In this document: positions 46,945-58,300 of the stretch, in pieces
How the letters are laid out: every line of letters starts with the position of its first letter
Position numbering within the stretch: position 1 is the first letter of the stretch
Assembly: GCF_944388875.1 (NCBI RefSeq)
Contig: NZ_CALXKQ010000002.1
Location: 62,001-126,000, forward strand
Direction: 5' to 3'
Length of the DNA: 64,000 nucleotides
From: an uncultured Brachyspira sp.
Lineage (GTDB): Bacteria; Spirochaetota; Brachyspiria; Brachyspirales; Brachyspiraceae
Notes under the pieces: generated by a model
Told to the model about the DNA's origin: nothing
Databases searched by the model: none
Seen by the model: only the letters and a program-made list of their open reading frames with translations
Position numbers and translations under genes: made by a program

Positions 46945-47988
46945 TTATTTATTTTTTAACTCTTTAAGACTCAAAGCAGTATAAGATTTTTTATCAACTT
47001 TTAAAACCTTGCCTACAACTTTTTTATAATTTTTTGCCGCTATTCCTATGCATGGTCTTAATGCTATTAAATCTTTTTCTTCTATAATTTCACCCTTAAG
47101 CATTGAATGATTAAGATATATTCCTCTTTTGGCATATACAAGTTCTTTTTTTTCCTGCTTGCTTAAAATATGTTCTTTTTTTAGAGCTTCTTTTCCTCCG
47201 AGCATGATTAAAGTATCATTCAAAGATTTTACTAAATTTCCCATTCCAATCATATCTAAACTAATAACATGATCTCCAGTCATTTTTTCAGGCGTAACAG
47301 TAAAATGCTTTTCTATTATTTTTGCTCCCAAACTAACGGCTATAATAGGAGCTTCTATTCCAATGGTATGATCCGAATATCCTATTATATTTTTTTTGAA
47401 TAGATTTTTCATTACGGATATTCTGTTTAATCTTGCATTTTTCATAGGGGTAGGATACTCTACAGAACAGTGTAAAAGTGCAACTTCATTATTATGCAGT
47501 ATTTTTAATGCCTCTTTTATATCCTTATTTAAAGCAAGTCCAGTAGAAAGTATTACAGGTTTTTTTGTTTTTGCTACAGCATTTAAAAGAGGATAATTAT
47601 CGATATCACATGAAGCTATTTTTATTATTGGAATATCATAATAATTTATATCATTAACAGCATCTATTGAAAAAGGGGTTGTAATAAATATTATATTATT
47701 TTTTTTGGCTTCTTTTATTAATACTTCATACCATTCTTTTTTAAATACTATATTATCCACTTCATCAAGAGCATTTTCTTTTAATTTTAGAATTTTAGTA
47801 TACTCTTTTGATGCAAATAGAGTTTTTTGAGTAAAGCTTTGAAACTTAATAGCATCTGCACCTGCTTTTGCGGCTTCATTTACCATTTTTACAGCCATTT
47901 TTAAATCGCCCTCATGATTGCATCCAGCTTCAGCTATTACAAAGCAGCCTTTCTTATTGATTAAATCTTTTAATTTTAAGTTAGCCAT
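46945..47988 (-). CDS. NeuB-family sugar-acid synthase (sialic / legionaminic / pseudaminic type)
   Basis: This 347-aa enzyme of the NeuB family condenses phosphoenolpyruvate with an amino sugar. The N-terminal TIM barrel has VIAEAGCNHEGDLKMA, AIKFQSFT, SDHTIGIEAP and EKHFTV, and the C-terminal SAF domain spans about residues 285-345. Which nonulosonic acid is made cannot be told. No neuA, neuC or transferase gene lies nearby. Surface or flagellin glycosylation is a plausible use. Confidence 0.9.
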   Translation of the reverse strand: MANLKLKDLINKKGCFVIAEAGCNHEGDLKMAVKMVNEAAKAGADAIKFQSFTQKTLFASKEYTKILKLKENALDEVDNIVFKKEWYEVLIKEAKKNNIIFITTPFSIDAVNDINYYDIPIIKIASCDIDNYPLLNAVAKTKKPVILSTGLALNKDIKEALKILHNNEVALLHCSVEYPTPMKNARLNRISVMKNLFKKNIIGYSDHTIGIEAPIIAVSLGAKIIEKHFTVTPEKMTGDHVISLDMIGMGNLVKSLNDTLIMLGGKEALKKEHILSKQEKKELVYAKRGIYLNHSMLKGEIIEEKDLIALRPCIGIAAKNYKKVVGKVLKVDKKSYTALSLKELKNK

Positions 47989-48100
47989 ATATTTTATATC
48001 CCTATAAGTTATGTATTGTTTATATTATCGAAATATCAAAATTAATTATTAGTATAATATGTTTTGACTTGAAAAAGAGAATTTGGAATTGAAAAGATGA

Positions 48101-48172
48101 GCTGGTGATGGGACTTGAACCCGCAACCGGCTGATTACAAATCAGCTGCTCTGCCAATTGAGCTACACCAGC
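48101..48172 (-). tRNA. tRNA-Thr (anticodon UGU)
   Basis: On the minus strand the 72-base cloverleaf runs GCTGGTG...CACCAGC. The acceptor stem is 7 bp, the anticodon stem GCTGA/TCAGC encloses loop TTTGTAA with anticodon TGT, and the T arm reads CGGGTTCAAGTCCCG-like (GCGGGTTCAAGTCCC). CCA is not encoded. Confidence 0.96.
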
Positions 48173-48184
48173 GAAGTGATTATC

Positions 48185-48212
48185 ATTATACTATAAACAT
48201 AAAAAAAGTCAA
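48185..48212 (-). promoter_or_regulatory. sigma-70-type promoter for tRNA-Thr
   Basis: On the minus strand TTGACT (48212..48207) and TATAAT (48190..48185) are 16 bases apart, putting the start just before the tRNA 5' end at 48172. Confidence 0.75.
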
Positions 48213-48228
48213 GCGTTTAATTATTTTT

Positions 48229-49113
48229 TTACCATTTTTTATTTATAACTTCATCATAATAAGGTATAGAATCTATTGCTCCTTTTCTAGTAACTGTTAT
48301 ATTAGAAACTTTTGTTGCAAAAATAATAGCTTCTTCTATTGTTTTATTATCTGCCATCATTCTTAAAACACCGCCTAAAAAACTATCCCCAGCAGCAGTG
48401 GTATCAGTAACATCAACTTTATACGCATCAAAATGCTTTCTTTCTATTTTGTTATTATTATTACTTATAAAATCACATCCATTAGCACCAAGTGTTAATA
48501 TTATATTTTTTACTCCGCATTCAAAAGCATAATCTATACCGCCTATAATATCTATCTCTGTTTCATTAGGTATTAATATATCTATACAATTTAAAAACTC
48601 TTTATCAATTTTTACAGCAGGCGATGGATTAAGAACTACAGTTTTTCCAAGTTTTTTTGAAATTTTAGCTGCATATTTTGCAATTTCTAAAGGTATTTCA
48701 AGCTGCATCACAATAATATCATAGCTGTTTAATAATTCTTCTTTTATATCATCTTTATTTATTAATGCATTAGCCCCTTGTGCTACTATAATGTGATTAG
48801 CTCCGCTCTCCGTTACCGTAATTACTGCTATGCCCGTTGATACATTATCTTTGATTATTAGATTATCTATATTTACATTGTTTGAAGATAAAGCCTCTTT
48901 TAGATCTTTTCCAAAACTGTCATTTCCAATAGCGCCAAGCATGCTGACATTTCCTCCAAGTTTTCCAATGGCACATGCTTGATTAGCTCCTTTTCCTCCA
49001 TTACTTGTAGAAAAGTTATTGCCAAGTATTGTTTCTCCTTCTTTTGCAAAACGTGGAGTTGTTATTACTAAATCTTTATTAATGCTTCCTATTACTAAAA
49101 CTTTTTTACTCAT
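48229..49113 (-). CDS. rbsK: ribokinase (PfkB family)
   Basis: This 294-aa PfkB-family kinase phosphorylates ribose at O5. NGGKGANQA near residue 40 is the ribokinase-specific substrate motif, and DTTAAGDSFLGG carries the catalytic Asp and anion hole. No ribose transporter is adjacent. It shares only six bases of spacing with the chemoreceptor gene upstream, so the two may be co-transcribed. Confidence 0.88.
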   Translation of the reverse strand: MSKKVLVIGSINKDLVITTPRFAKEGETILGNNFSTSNGGKGANQACAIGKLGGNVSMLGAIGNDSFGKDLKEALSSNNVNIDNLIIKDNVSTGIAVITVTESGANHIIVAQGANALINKDDIKEELLNSYDIIVMQLEIPLEIAKYAAKISKKLGKTVVLNPSPAVKIDKEFLNCIDILIPNETEIDIIGGIDYAFECGVKNIILTLGANGCDFISNNNNKIERKHFDAYKVDVTDTTAAGDSFLGGVLRMMADNKTIEEAIIFATKVSNITVTRKGAIDSIPYYDEVINKKW

Positions 49114-49119
49114 AGGAAA

Positions 49120-51090
49120 TTATTTTCCAAAGTGAAAGAATTTCATTAAATCAGCAAGTTTCTCAGTTTCCTTTTCCATATCAATTACTATATCAGCATT
49201 TGTTTTAACTAAATTAGTATTCTGCTCAGCACTTATATCAACACTGCTTACAGCACTTTGAACTTCTCTTGCAGATGCATCCTGCTGAGTGGAAGATTCA
49301 ACCATCTGATTTACTATATAGCTGCTTTCTTTGGCTTTATTTGTAATATCTTCCAAAGCCTCCATAGTTTCTTTTATTTTTAAATTTCCCTCTTTTATTT
49401 TTTCTATGCTGTTATTAACTATATTTGTAATATTTTTTACAGATTCCTGAGATGTCTGGGCAAGATTTCTAACCTCAGCAGCAACAACAGCAAATCCTTT
49501 TCCCTGCTCTCCAGCACGTGCCGCCTCAACAGAAGCATTAAGAGCAAGTATATTCGTCTGCATAGCGATATCATCTATCATTTTTGTTATATTGGATATT
49601 TCAGCGGTTGCTTTAGTTATGTCTTCCATTAAATCCATAGACTCTCTTGATAAGCTGTAGCAATGCTCACTTGAATTTGTTAATACTTGTATTTTATCAT
49701 TAGTTTTAACTATATCATTAGTAGTTTTATCAATAACTTTTAATGTATTTGTCATAGTTTCATTTATAAGTTTTAAATCATCTCTTTGTTTTTCTGTTCT
49801 GTTGGATAAATCAATACTTCCTGCTGTAACATTTTTGCTTGCATTTTCCATAGCATTAGTAGAATCTAATATTTGCTTTATTATATTGGATAATCTATCC
49901 TGTGTGTTTTGAAGCGAATTAAATATCATGCCTATTTCATCTTTTCTGCTGTTTAATGTTTTGTTGTCATAAGAGCTTAAATCTCCGCTGCTTAATTTTT
50001 CTGACATGAATAATACTTTTAATATAGGGTCTATTAAACTTTTCTTTATTAAAATGTTTATTATAATTAAAAATATTATAAGTATAGCTATAGCTAAAAC
50101 GGATGTGATAATGGCATTTTGTATATTTTCTTTTAATATAACTATTTCAGGAACGCTTACTAATAAACCTATTGCATTATTATTGTCTTTTAATGATGAT
50201 AATGGTATTAAAACATTAAATATTTTTTGATTATCAATTTTATTTATAAAAGAAAATTTGGTATTATTTTTTATATTATTTACTATATTTCCAGCATTCT
50301 TTGTATATATTGATGAAATTTCCTGTCCTATGTTTTGAGAATTTGTAGAAGCAAGTATTATGCCATACTGATTTATTAAATATCCAGACATTCCTTTATT
50401 AGTAGATATATCAGAAACTATTCTAACTAAATTATCAGCTGAAAAATCAACACCTATCATTCCTAAAAATTTACTTGAGTTATCTAATATCGGCTCTACT
50501 ATGCTTACAGTAAGTACAGTATCAGCACCCACATAAGTATCATCGACTTCAACATCACTTATATAAAGCTGTTTAGTATCTCTTGGTATTGTGTAATAAT
50601 CAGGATTTGCATCAAATTCATCCTGATAAACTTTATCATAAGTAACAGTATTATCATCATAGAAAAAAGCAGGTCCGTATCTTCCATCTCTTTCAGAACC
50701 ATAATCGGTATCAATAAAAGCATTATCCCTTCCGTCAAAAGCATTATTTTCCCACATTTCATATATAGCAAACAGTCCGTTCTTATTTTTTAACAGCTCT
50801 CCCAATACAGCAGCATGGGATTCTCTAGTAATTGTGCCGCTTGAAATATCATTTTTTAAAGAATATGCTACAGTTTGAAGCATTGCTATATAAGACATAA
50901 TTTCTTTTTCTATATCTTTAGCGTATGTACTAACCATATATTCTGCAGAGGCAAATCCTTTTTGTTTAGAAGTGCTGATATTATGACTTACCATATATCC
51001 TATTATAGCAATGAACATTATTAATATTGATACTGTTAATAGTACAAAGATTTTAAATTGAAGACCTAATCTTTTCTTATTATTATTCAT
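49120..51090 (-). CDS. methyl-accepting chemotaxis protein with dCache domain
   Basis: This 656-aa chemoreceptor has an N-terminal membrane segment (about residues 12-32), a periplasmic dCache-type sensor (residues 33-310, with the segment [12 protein letters not shown]), a second membrane segment, HAMP and the signalling helix pair. The tip [30 protein letters not shown] is canonical and would contact CheA and CheW. The ligand is unknown. The dCache core does not match the amino-acid-binding motif closely enough to call. Confidence 0.93.
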   Translation of the reverse strand: MNNNKKRLGLQFKIFVLLTVSILIMFIAIIGYMVSHNISTSKQKGFASAEYMVSTYAKDIEKEIMSYIAMLQTVAYSLKNDISSGTITRESHAAVLGELLKNKNGLFAIYEMWENNAFDGRDNAFIDTDYGSERDGRYGPAFFYDDNTVTYDKVYQDEFDANPDYYTIPRDTKQLYISDVEVDDTYVGADTVLTVSIVEPILDNSSKFLGMIGVDFSADNLVRIVSDISTNKGMSGYLINQYGIILASTNSQNIGQEISSIYTKNAGNIVNNIKNNTKFSFINKIDNQKIFNVLIPLSSLKDNNNAIGLLVSVPEIVILKENIQNAIITSVLAIAILIIFLIIINILIKKSLIDPILKVLFMSEKLSSGDLSSYDNKTLNSRKDEIGMIFNSLQNTQDRLSNIIKQILDSTNAMENASKNVTAGSIDLSNRTEKQRDDLKLINETMTNTLKVIDKTTNDIVKTNDKIQVLTNSSEHCYSLSRESMDLMEDITKATAEISNITKMIDDIAMQTNILALNASVEAARAGEQGKGFAVVAAEVRNLAQTSQESVKNITNIVNNSIEKIKEGNLKIKETMEALEDITNKAKESSYIVNQMVESSTQQDASAREVQSAVSSVDISAEQNTNLVKTNADIVIDMEKETEKLADLMKFFHFGK

Positions 51091-51219
51091 AAATTAAACC
51101 TTTAATACACAATATTTTATATTAAATTAAATATACATTTAATTTAAAAAAATAACAACATAAAAAAGTGATATGTATACTATATTTTATTTAAAAAATA
51201 AAAATGAAAATATATAATA

Positions 51220-52260
51220 TTATTTTACTCTTTTTATTTTTACCCCAAAACGTTCTTCTACTAAACTTATAAGTTCAGGCAATTTCTGTTCAGCTATCAT
51301 TTTTAATTTTTCTCTGTTTATATTCTGTGCAGGTGCTCCAAGCATAATAGAATTAGAATCTATTTTCACATTAGACATTACAGCAGCTCTTCCTCCAAGT
51401 ATTACTCTATCCCCAAGCACAACATGATCAGCTAAAGCAGCCTGACCTCCCAATATACAATGATGACCAATTTTACTGCTTCCTGCTATACCAACTTGAG
51501 ATACTATTATTGAATGATCTCCTATATCGCAGTTATGTGCTATCTGTACTAAATTATCTACTTTTACGCCTTCTCTAATAATTGTAGAGCCCAAAGTAGC
51601 TCTGTCAACGCATACATTTGCCCCAAGCTCCACATCATCCTCTATAATAACATTTCCTCTTTGAGGTATTTTCATCTGTTTGCCGTTTACTTCAAAGAAT
51701 CCGAATCCGTCATTTCCTATAACAGTTGATGAGCCTATTATAACTCTATTTTTTATTATGCATCTGTCATGTATGGATACATTTGAATATATAGTGCAGT
51801 TTTCTCCTACAACAACATCATCTCCTAAAAATACATTAGCCTCTATAATTGTTCCGCTTCCTACCTTTGTATTTTTTCCAATATGTACATTATCCCCAAT
51901 ATAAGCATTATCAGATACTTCTGCATTTTCTTTTATAACAGCAGTTTTTTCTATAACTCCCAATGTATATTTTTTATCTTCAAACATTATATATAATAAT
52001 TTAATAAATGCCTCTTTAGGATTATTATATATAATAGCTGTTTTATTTTTGAAATCTTTTATTTCATTTGCAGTTTCTTCTCTCAAAATTAAGGCATTAG
52101 CATTACTATTTAAAGCTTCCTGTAAATATTTATTATTATCAATACAAACAATAGAGCCTTCTATTATACTATTTATAGGAGAGAGGGTAGTTATTTCTTT
52201 ATCTCCGTTGCCTATAATATTTTTTGCCTGTAAAAGATTAAATATATCTTTAGCTTTCAT
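51220..52260 (-). CDS. lpxD: UDP-3-O-acylglucosamine N-acyltransferase
   Basis: This 346-aa enzyme catalyses the third step of lipid A synthesis. The N-terminal uridine-binding part is followed by a hexapeptide-repeat beta-helix, with the catalytic histidine in [16 protein letters not shown] precedes the ATG. It is the last gene of the tamB-bamA-skp-lpxD operon. The other lpx genes sit 6 kb away on the same strand. Confidence 0.93.
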   Translation of the reverse strand: MKAKDIFNLLQAKNIIGNGDKEITTLSPINSIIEGSIVCIDNNKYLQEALNSNANALILREETANEIKDFKNKTAIIYNNPKEAFIKLLYIMFEDKKYTLGVIEKTAVIKENAEVSDNAYIGDNVHIGKNTKVGSGTIIEANVFLGDDVVVGENCTIYSNVSIHDRCIIKNRVIIGSSTVIGNDGFGFFEVNGKQMKIPQRGNVIIEDDVELGANVCVDRATLGSTIIREGVKVDNLVQIAHNCDIGDHSIIVSQVGIAGSSKIGHHCILGGQAALADHVVLGDRVILGGRAAVMSNVKIDSNSIMLGAPAQNINREKLKMIAEQKLPELISLVEERFGVKIKRVK

Positions 52261-52303
52261 AATGCAAAATGCCTCCTATTATTTTGATTTATACACTAGA
52301 AAA

Positions 52304-52726
52304 TTATCTCATTAAAGAACTTTTAACATTAGCTATAACAGCATCAGTAATATCAAAATTTCTGTCAGCATAAAGAATAGAATGTTCAGTTCTTTCTAGT
52401 ATTAAAGTATATCCTTCTTTTTTTACTATAGCCATAAGAGAAGCTGCCACCTGTCTTTTAACCTCTCCTCTCAATGAATAATCTCTGTTTTGTGCTATAG
52501 AAGTGTCTTCCATATTTGCCTGAGTATCCTGATTTTTATATTGTTCTAATCTCTCTTTTAATTTTTCATTAAGCTCCTGATTTCCAGTAACCTCTTTTAT
52601 TACTCTTTCAAGATCAATATATCCTACTTTAGTAAGCCTATAGGATTGAGTAAATACTCTAGGACTTATAATAGAAACTGTAAGAACAGCCACAAATAAT
52701 AAACTCATAATATAATACTTTTTCAT
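52304..52726 (-). CDS. skp: Skp/OmpH-type periplasmic chaperone
   Basis: 140 aa from the ATG at 52726, which has AAGGAG seven bases upstream and gives a signal peptide at once. The frame opens at 52798, but the extra 24 residues overlap bamA and lack a ribosome site. After the signal comes GYIDLERVIKEV, the OmpH start, then a coiled-coil arm and ILERTEHSILYADRNFDIT. It would chaperone unfolded outer-membrane proteins to BamA. Confidence 0.85.
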   Translation of the reverse strand: MKKYYIMSLLFVAVLTVSIISPRVFTQSYRLTKVGYIDLERVIKEVTGNQELNEKLKERLEQYKNQDTQANMEDTSIAQNRDYSLRGEVKRQVAASLMAIVKKEGYTLILERTEHSILYADRNFDITDAVIANVKSSLMR

Positions 52727-52758
52727 TTTTCGCTCCTTATTATTATAAAAATTATATC

Positions 52759-55386
52759 TTAATAGAAAGGGTGATTCATAGTGAATGCAATTCCCCATCC
52801 TTTACCAAACCATTTTCCAAGAGGCGTATAACCATCTCCTTCAAAATCTTGAAGTCCTTTTTTGTAATACTGCGTATCTTCTTTGTTATAAACGAATCTC
52901 TTAGCAATATAGAATCTTATATTAAATATCGGTATAGTAAGTCTCAAACCCACACCTACGGAATATATATACTGAGAAGGATCGAATATATCTTTGATAT
53001 CCATAAATTGAGAAGGATAAGTATAAGCATCTCCATCTCGGTTAAGTCCAGTACTTGCAGGAAGCCATAACTGACCAGCATCAAAGAATGTAACGAAGCC
53101 CATAGTTTTTGGTATTATAGGTATGCGAAGTTCAGCAAAGAATCTCACTTTAGCTCTTCCGTAACTCCAAGAATCTATTGAATTATTATCTCCTACCATA
53201 TCATAAGTTGATAATCCTCTGTTAGCTTTAAAAACAGTGTATTTAGAAGTATCCCATCCGCGTACATCTTCAAATGGGTTAAGATAATATAATACATCAG
53301 CATCATTTTGCAGAGGAAGTCCTGGTGTTGCAATTATTTGTCCTAATTCCCCGTAGAATGCAAATGACAGCCAATCTGTTGCAGGAACAGCCAAGAATCC
53401 TGTTAGATTTAATCTTGTTAATTGAGTATGTCCAAAGTAGAAATCAACTATACCTCTCAAGAAACTTCCTCTTGTAGGGTTTAAATAGTCGTTTCTGCTG
53501 TCCCTTAGCAATGAATATGATATAATAAATGTTGTAAACCAATCACTCTGCCATCTCTGGAAAGAACCGTCTTTTTTATTTATTCTATGAACCAAATATT
53601 TTTTTATGTCGCTAAGTACATAATCAGGACCTGCAGCAGTTGCCCCCTGATCATGCCATTGCTGATACTGCTGTACTATTGTGTCAAATGTTAAGAAAGT
53701 AGAATAGTAGTCGGCAAAATAATAACCAAGCCTTACTATACCTTCAAAACCATGTCTTGTATAGTATGAATATTTAGGTATACCGAAAGAATCATAGTCT
53801 ATAGTATATCCTGTATTTACACCTTCATTGAAGTATGATAAGTCAATACCGAGATATATAGGCAGATTAAGCAGATAAGGCTCAGCAAAATTAACAGCTA
53901 TACGTTTTTGAGTTTCTCCAAACTCACCGCTTAATCCTAACTGCAAGCCTCTTCCCAAAAAGTTATTTTCTCTTATAGAGGCAAATACTTTAAAACCAGA
54001 ACCAGTAGAGAAACCGCCTCCTCCTGAAACCATAGCAGTTTTTCCTTCTGATACATTTAAAGTTAATTCCATTAATCCTTCAGCAGAACCAGGTTTTACT
54101 CCTATATTAATATTGTCAAAGAATTGAGTATTGTATAATCTCTCCTGTACCCTTTGTATTTTGGCAGTATTGAATACTTCACCAGGTTTTATATCAACAT
54201 ATCTCTGTATAACAAAATCTTTAGTTTTAGTGTTTCCTGCTATAGTGATATTTTCTATATGTGCTTTATCATTTTCTACTATATCGTACATTATGTTGAC
54301 TATCTTGTTTTCTTCATTAACTGTAATTACAGGTATAACTTGTCTGAAAATATATCCTCTCTCAGAATATTTATTTTGTATGCCCTGATAGTCAGTCATG
54401 TGATAAGTGTAATTATACAATGCACCTTTTTGGGATTTTATGTCCTTTTGTATATTTTCAGAAGATATAATAAAGTTTCCTTTAAATCCTATATCTCCGA
54501 AATAGTATTTATCTCCCTCTGTAATATATACATCTATTATCAAGTCCTGTTCATTTTTTACCTGAGGATCTCTCCATTGATATGTAAATGTAACATTATC
54601 TACCTTAGCTCTGTAATATCCTCTGTCGGCATAATATTTTACAACCTTTGATTTATCATCTTCAAATTTAAACTCATTAAATTTACCAAGAGATAAGAAT
54701 CCGTTTTCTTTAGTGGACATTTGTCTTTTAAGTTCATTATCAGAAAAATGAGTATTGCCGTGAAATCTTATATTTGCTACTTTTACCTCATTGCCTTCAA
54801 CAATATTCATCTCTATTGTTACATCTGAAGCATCTTTATTTTCTATAACTTTAGGCTCTACATAAGCTTTTAAATAACCCTTATCCTGATAGTTTGTTAT
54901 TATAGCATTTACAGCATCATTAAGTTTCTGAGGTATATACGGATCTCCAGCCTTCATAATAGGCTTTATGGCATCATTGAGTGCTGTTCTGCTTAAACGT
55001 TTATTGCCTATATATTCTATATTCTTTATGATATATCTTTCGGCAACTACAATATTAAGCGATACTCCGTCATCTTCTCTGTTTGCATCAATGGCAACCC
55101 TATCAAATAATTGGGTATCAAACAGCTTCTTTATAGCCTCATTTATCTGAGCTCTTTGAAATTTACTTCCAACTTTTATTGGGAAACTGTTTTTTATCTG
55201 ATCTTTTGTAAGCCTAGCCTCGCCTATAACATCTATAGATTTTATCACTAAGCCTTCATATACAGCTATATTCCTAGCATTCTGTAAATTTTCAAAGTCG
55301 CTTTCTGCCGCTATTAATATTGCAAAAGCAGCAGCAAGCACAGTAAATGAAAATAAAATAATACAATTTTTCTTGATAAAATTCAC
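52759..55386 (-). CDS. bamA: outer-membrane assembly protein BamA
   Basis: 875 aa. I choose GTG at 55386, with GGAG six bases upstream. An in-frame GTG at 55398 is possible but lies closer to nothing. The start overlaps the tamB stop by one base. A signal segment is followed by five POTRA repeats and a 16-strand barrel. The barrel keeps the VRGW motif (FEDVRGWDTS) and ends with an aromatic residue. It inserts beta-barrel proteins into the outer membrane. Confidence 0.95.
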   Translation of the reverse strand: MNFIKKNCIILFSFTVLAAAFAILIAAESDFENLQNARNIAVYEGLVIKSIDVIGEARLTKDQIKNSFPIKVGSKFQRAQINEAIKKLFDTQLFDRVAIDANREDDGVSLNIVVAERYIIKNIEYIGNKRLSRTALNDAIKPIMKAGDPYIPQKLNDAVNAIITNYQDKGYLKAYVEPKVIENKDASDVTIEMNIVEGNEVKVANIRFHGNTHFSDNELKRQMSTKENGFLSLGKFNEFKFEDDKSKVVKYYADRGYYRAKVDNVTFTYQWRDPQVKNEQDLIIDVYITEGDKYYFGDIGFKGNFIISSENIQKDIKSQKGALYNYTYHMTDYQGIQNKYSERGYIFRQVIPVITVNEENKIVNIMYDIVENDKAHIENITIAGNTKTKDFVIQRYVDIKPGEVFNTAKIQRVQERLYNTQFFDNINIGVKPGSAEGLMELTLNVSEGKTAMVSGGGGFSTGSGFKVFASIRENNFLGRGLQLGLSGEFGETQKRIAVNFAEPYLLNLPIYLGIDLSYFNEGVNTGYTIDYDSFGIPKYSYYTRHGFEGIVRLGYYFADYYSTFLTFDTIVQQYQQWHDQGATAAGPDYVLSDIKKYLVHRINKKDGSFQRWQSDWFTTFIISYSLLRDSRNDYLNPTRGSFLRGIVDFYFGHTQLTRLNLTGFLAVPATDWLSFAFYGELGQIIATPGLPLQNDADVLYYLNPFEDVRGWDTSKYTVFKANRGLSTYDMVGDNNSIDSWSYGRAKVRFFAELRIPIIPKTMGFVTFFDAGQLWLPASTGLNRDGDAYTYPSQFMDIKDIFDPSQYIYSVGVGLRLTIPIFNIRFYIAKRFVYNKEDTQYYKKGLQDFEGDGYTPLGKWFGKGWGIAFTMNHPFY

Positions 55387-58300
55387 TAAAATCTCCACCG
55401 TGTAACTATATTAAAATCTTGACCTTTTCCTCTTATATCGAAAGGGTTTATTTTATATTCAAAAACAAAATTTGCAAGTTTATAATTTTTTAATAATGAC
55501 ACTTCAAAACCAAATTGATGGTCAAAATAGTATGGATCAACAGGCTTATTGTTTACGCTAGGTCTTGTGGTATCATTAACTCTATATGTAACATCGTATT
55601 TTAAATATAAATATTTAGACACATATTTGCCTATTCCAACGCTTGTATTATCCCATACGGATGTAGGGCTTAAATTGTTGTTATTTGTTACAAACAGCAG
55701 ATTGTTCACTACTGTAGGACTTAAGTTTATATAATCTATTCCTAAAAATTGTCTTATCCATCTTTCTACTGGTCTTAATACAGTACTTCTTAAGAGCAAG
55801 TCGCTGTAATTCATGGTAAGCTGCTGAAGCTGATCATTATTCACGGTGCTTCTATTGGCAGTGCTTTCTGCAAACATTTGATCTTCCCTGTTTCCAAATG
55901 AGCCTTGAGGTATTCCTGCAAGCTGATTAACTTGATATTGTCCTAATGCAGGTATTGTATAGAATCTTACAGGAGAAATTCTTGAATTGCTTGAAGATAC
56001 CAGCTGCGATAATCTTGCATCCATTTCCATGTACAGCGTAACGCTTTCTCCTGCTAATTCATTTTCAAATGATTGAGATGATGTATTTACTGTTGTAGTA
56101 GGATAATATTTTTTATATGTATATGCTGTGGCTTCTATTATAGGATCCAAACTATTATTAGGCGGGAATGTAACAGAGCCTCTTTCTAATTGATATATAT
56201 TTTGAAGATAATATATAGTTCCTCTATCAACATTAACAGTTCCTGCCAATTCTATGCCGTCCATAAGAGTATTGTATACACGCATTTTAGAGCCTTCTTC
56301 AAGATATACATCTCCTACTAAATTGTGGGCTACTCTTACTTGTCTCCAAGCCTCTATTGTAAAATCCCAATATATTTTGCTAAGCATTCCGTAAACACGC
56401 TGTCTGTATGTATTTTGAGATGATGTCATAGTAAGCTGAACATCGCTTTTCATTAAAGTTAATATTCCTCCTATTCTAGGAGAAGCTATATTTCCTCCTA
56501 CTGTAATATCAACATGAACAGGACCTCTTACTTTTGTAACGCCTAAGTTTAAATTGCCGTCTAATAAACCTAATTGTTCATCTGAAGAAAGCAGATCGAA
56601 AGCCATATAATTGATACTGTTTTTGAATATCTCTGCCTCTCCTGTTATGCTCAAATTTTTCTTTTTCTTTGAGGTAAATGTTAAGTTGTTAACATTGAAC
56701 ATGTGTCCGTCAAAATTAAAATCAACTATAGTATCATCAAATACATCATTGAAATATGCTATTCTTACTTTTCTGCCATGTCCTAAAAATCTTCCGTCTA
56801 TGGCAACATTATCGCTGTCGCCATGAACATGTGCATATAGTGTATATGGTTTTCCGTCTACCATAAAATTTGTAGGCGATGAATGTATCTCTGTGAATAA
56901 TACATTAAATATCTCAAATACCTCTACATTTATAATATCTGAAGTAATAAGCAAATCAACCTGATCTCTTCTAGTATTTTTTATTACGCCGTCTATATTG
57001 AGCATATTAAGATTATCATATACGTAAATTAAATCTGTTCTAGTTAAGCCTTCTTCTTTTGTTATAGTTCCATTAATACCATGCTTTTTAGTATTTGTAA
57101 ATGTTATATTATCACCGTCGTATGTAACAGTGGTACCAAACTCAGGAAGTTTTCTTTTATTTATTGTTATTGGAGTTGTTTGTATTCTGAATTCCTGTCT
57201 TCCATCAACCAGTCTTCTCATATTATAGTCTATAGTTCCTGAATATGTACTGAAGATGAATAAATTGTTTACTTCAACTTTCATATTCTGAAGGTCTTTA
57301 GAGAAATAAGCATAAGGTATTTTTACTTCCTGTTTTTTAGTGAATGTTTTTGATAACACATTTCCGCTGCTTCCTGTTTTGGTTACCAGTACATCTTTTA
57401 ATTCTAATTCGCTTGATTTATAATATCCTGTTAAAGAAATATCAAATCTCTCGCCCGGAATTTGAAAATCTTTGATATCTATTTTTTCAAGATAAATTAC
57501 AGGATCATTCATCAATCCTATTACAGTGGCATTGGCAGTTAATATGCCGTAAAATTTTCCATTAATATCAAATGGCAGCTGGCTTACAGTTACTTTTCCG
57601 TATATATTATTTTTATTTATAGATGAATCTAAAGCAAATATTCCATTATTTTCTATATCCTTTAATAAAGCTGTGAACTTATTTATTCCGTCACTTGAAC
57701 TTAATATTCCGTTTCCTGATACTCTGTTTTCTCCATAATCTAATACTATATTCGTAAACATTATGCTTTGATTTGATAATTCAAATTGAGTATTTAAAGC
57801 AAATATCGGTGCCAAATTCTTTTTAGCTTTAATATTTCCATATATGTATATTGGTTTTTGAACATAATTATTTATATCAACATCTACATCAATGTCTATA
57901 TCTTTAATTTTTAATTCATTAGGAGTATTTATATTCAAATCTAATATTCCATTTGTAGATATTGAGCCGTTAGCTATAATTTCTGATTTATCTGTTGAGG
58001 CATATATGATTCTGCTTCCATTAGTTGAAGTTGTACTAAATCCGCTTAATCCGTAATTTCCTGCTGGTGTATTTAAATTTCCTTTTATCTTTACATTAAA
58101 ATTTTTATCATATTCTATTTTTGCATTGGCATTTATACCGCTGTCTTCTGAAAGTCTGTAATAAATATCATCAATATCTATAATATTCTGATAAGCAGAC
58201 ATTCCTATTCGTATTAAATATTCTTCTGTATATATTTTTCTTGAAGAAGCCTTTAATGTATGAACTTTGCCTTTTCCCTGAGTGTACATAGCATTGCTCA

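Noticed and set aside
52727-52798. Longer start for the Skp-like gene
   Set aside because: It overlaps bamA, hides the signal peptide and lacks a ribosome site, whereas 52726 has AAGGAG.
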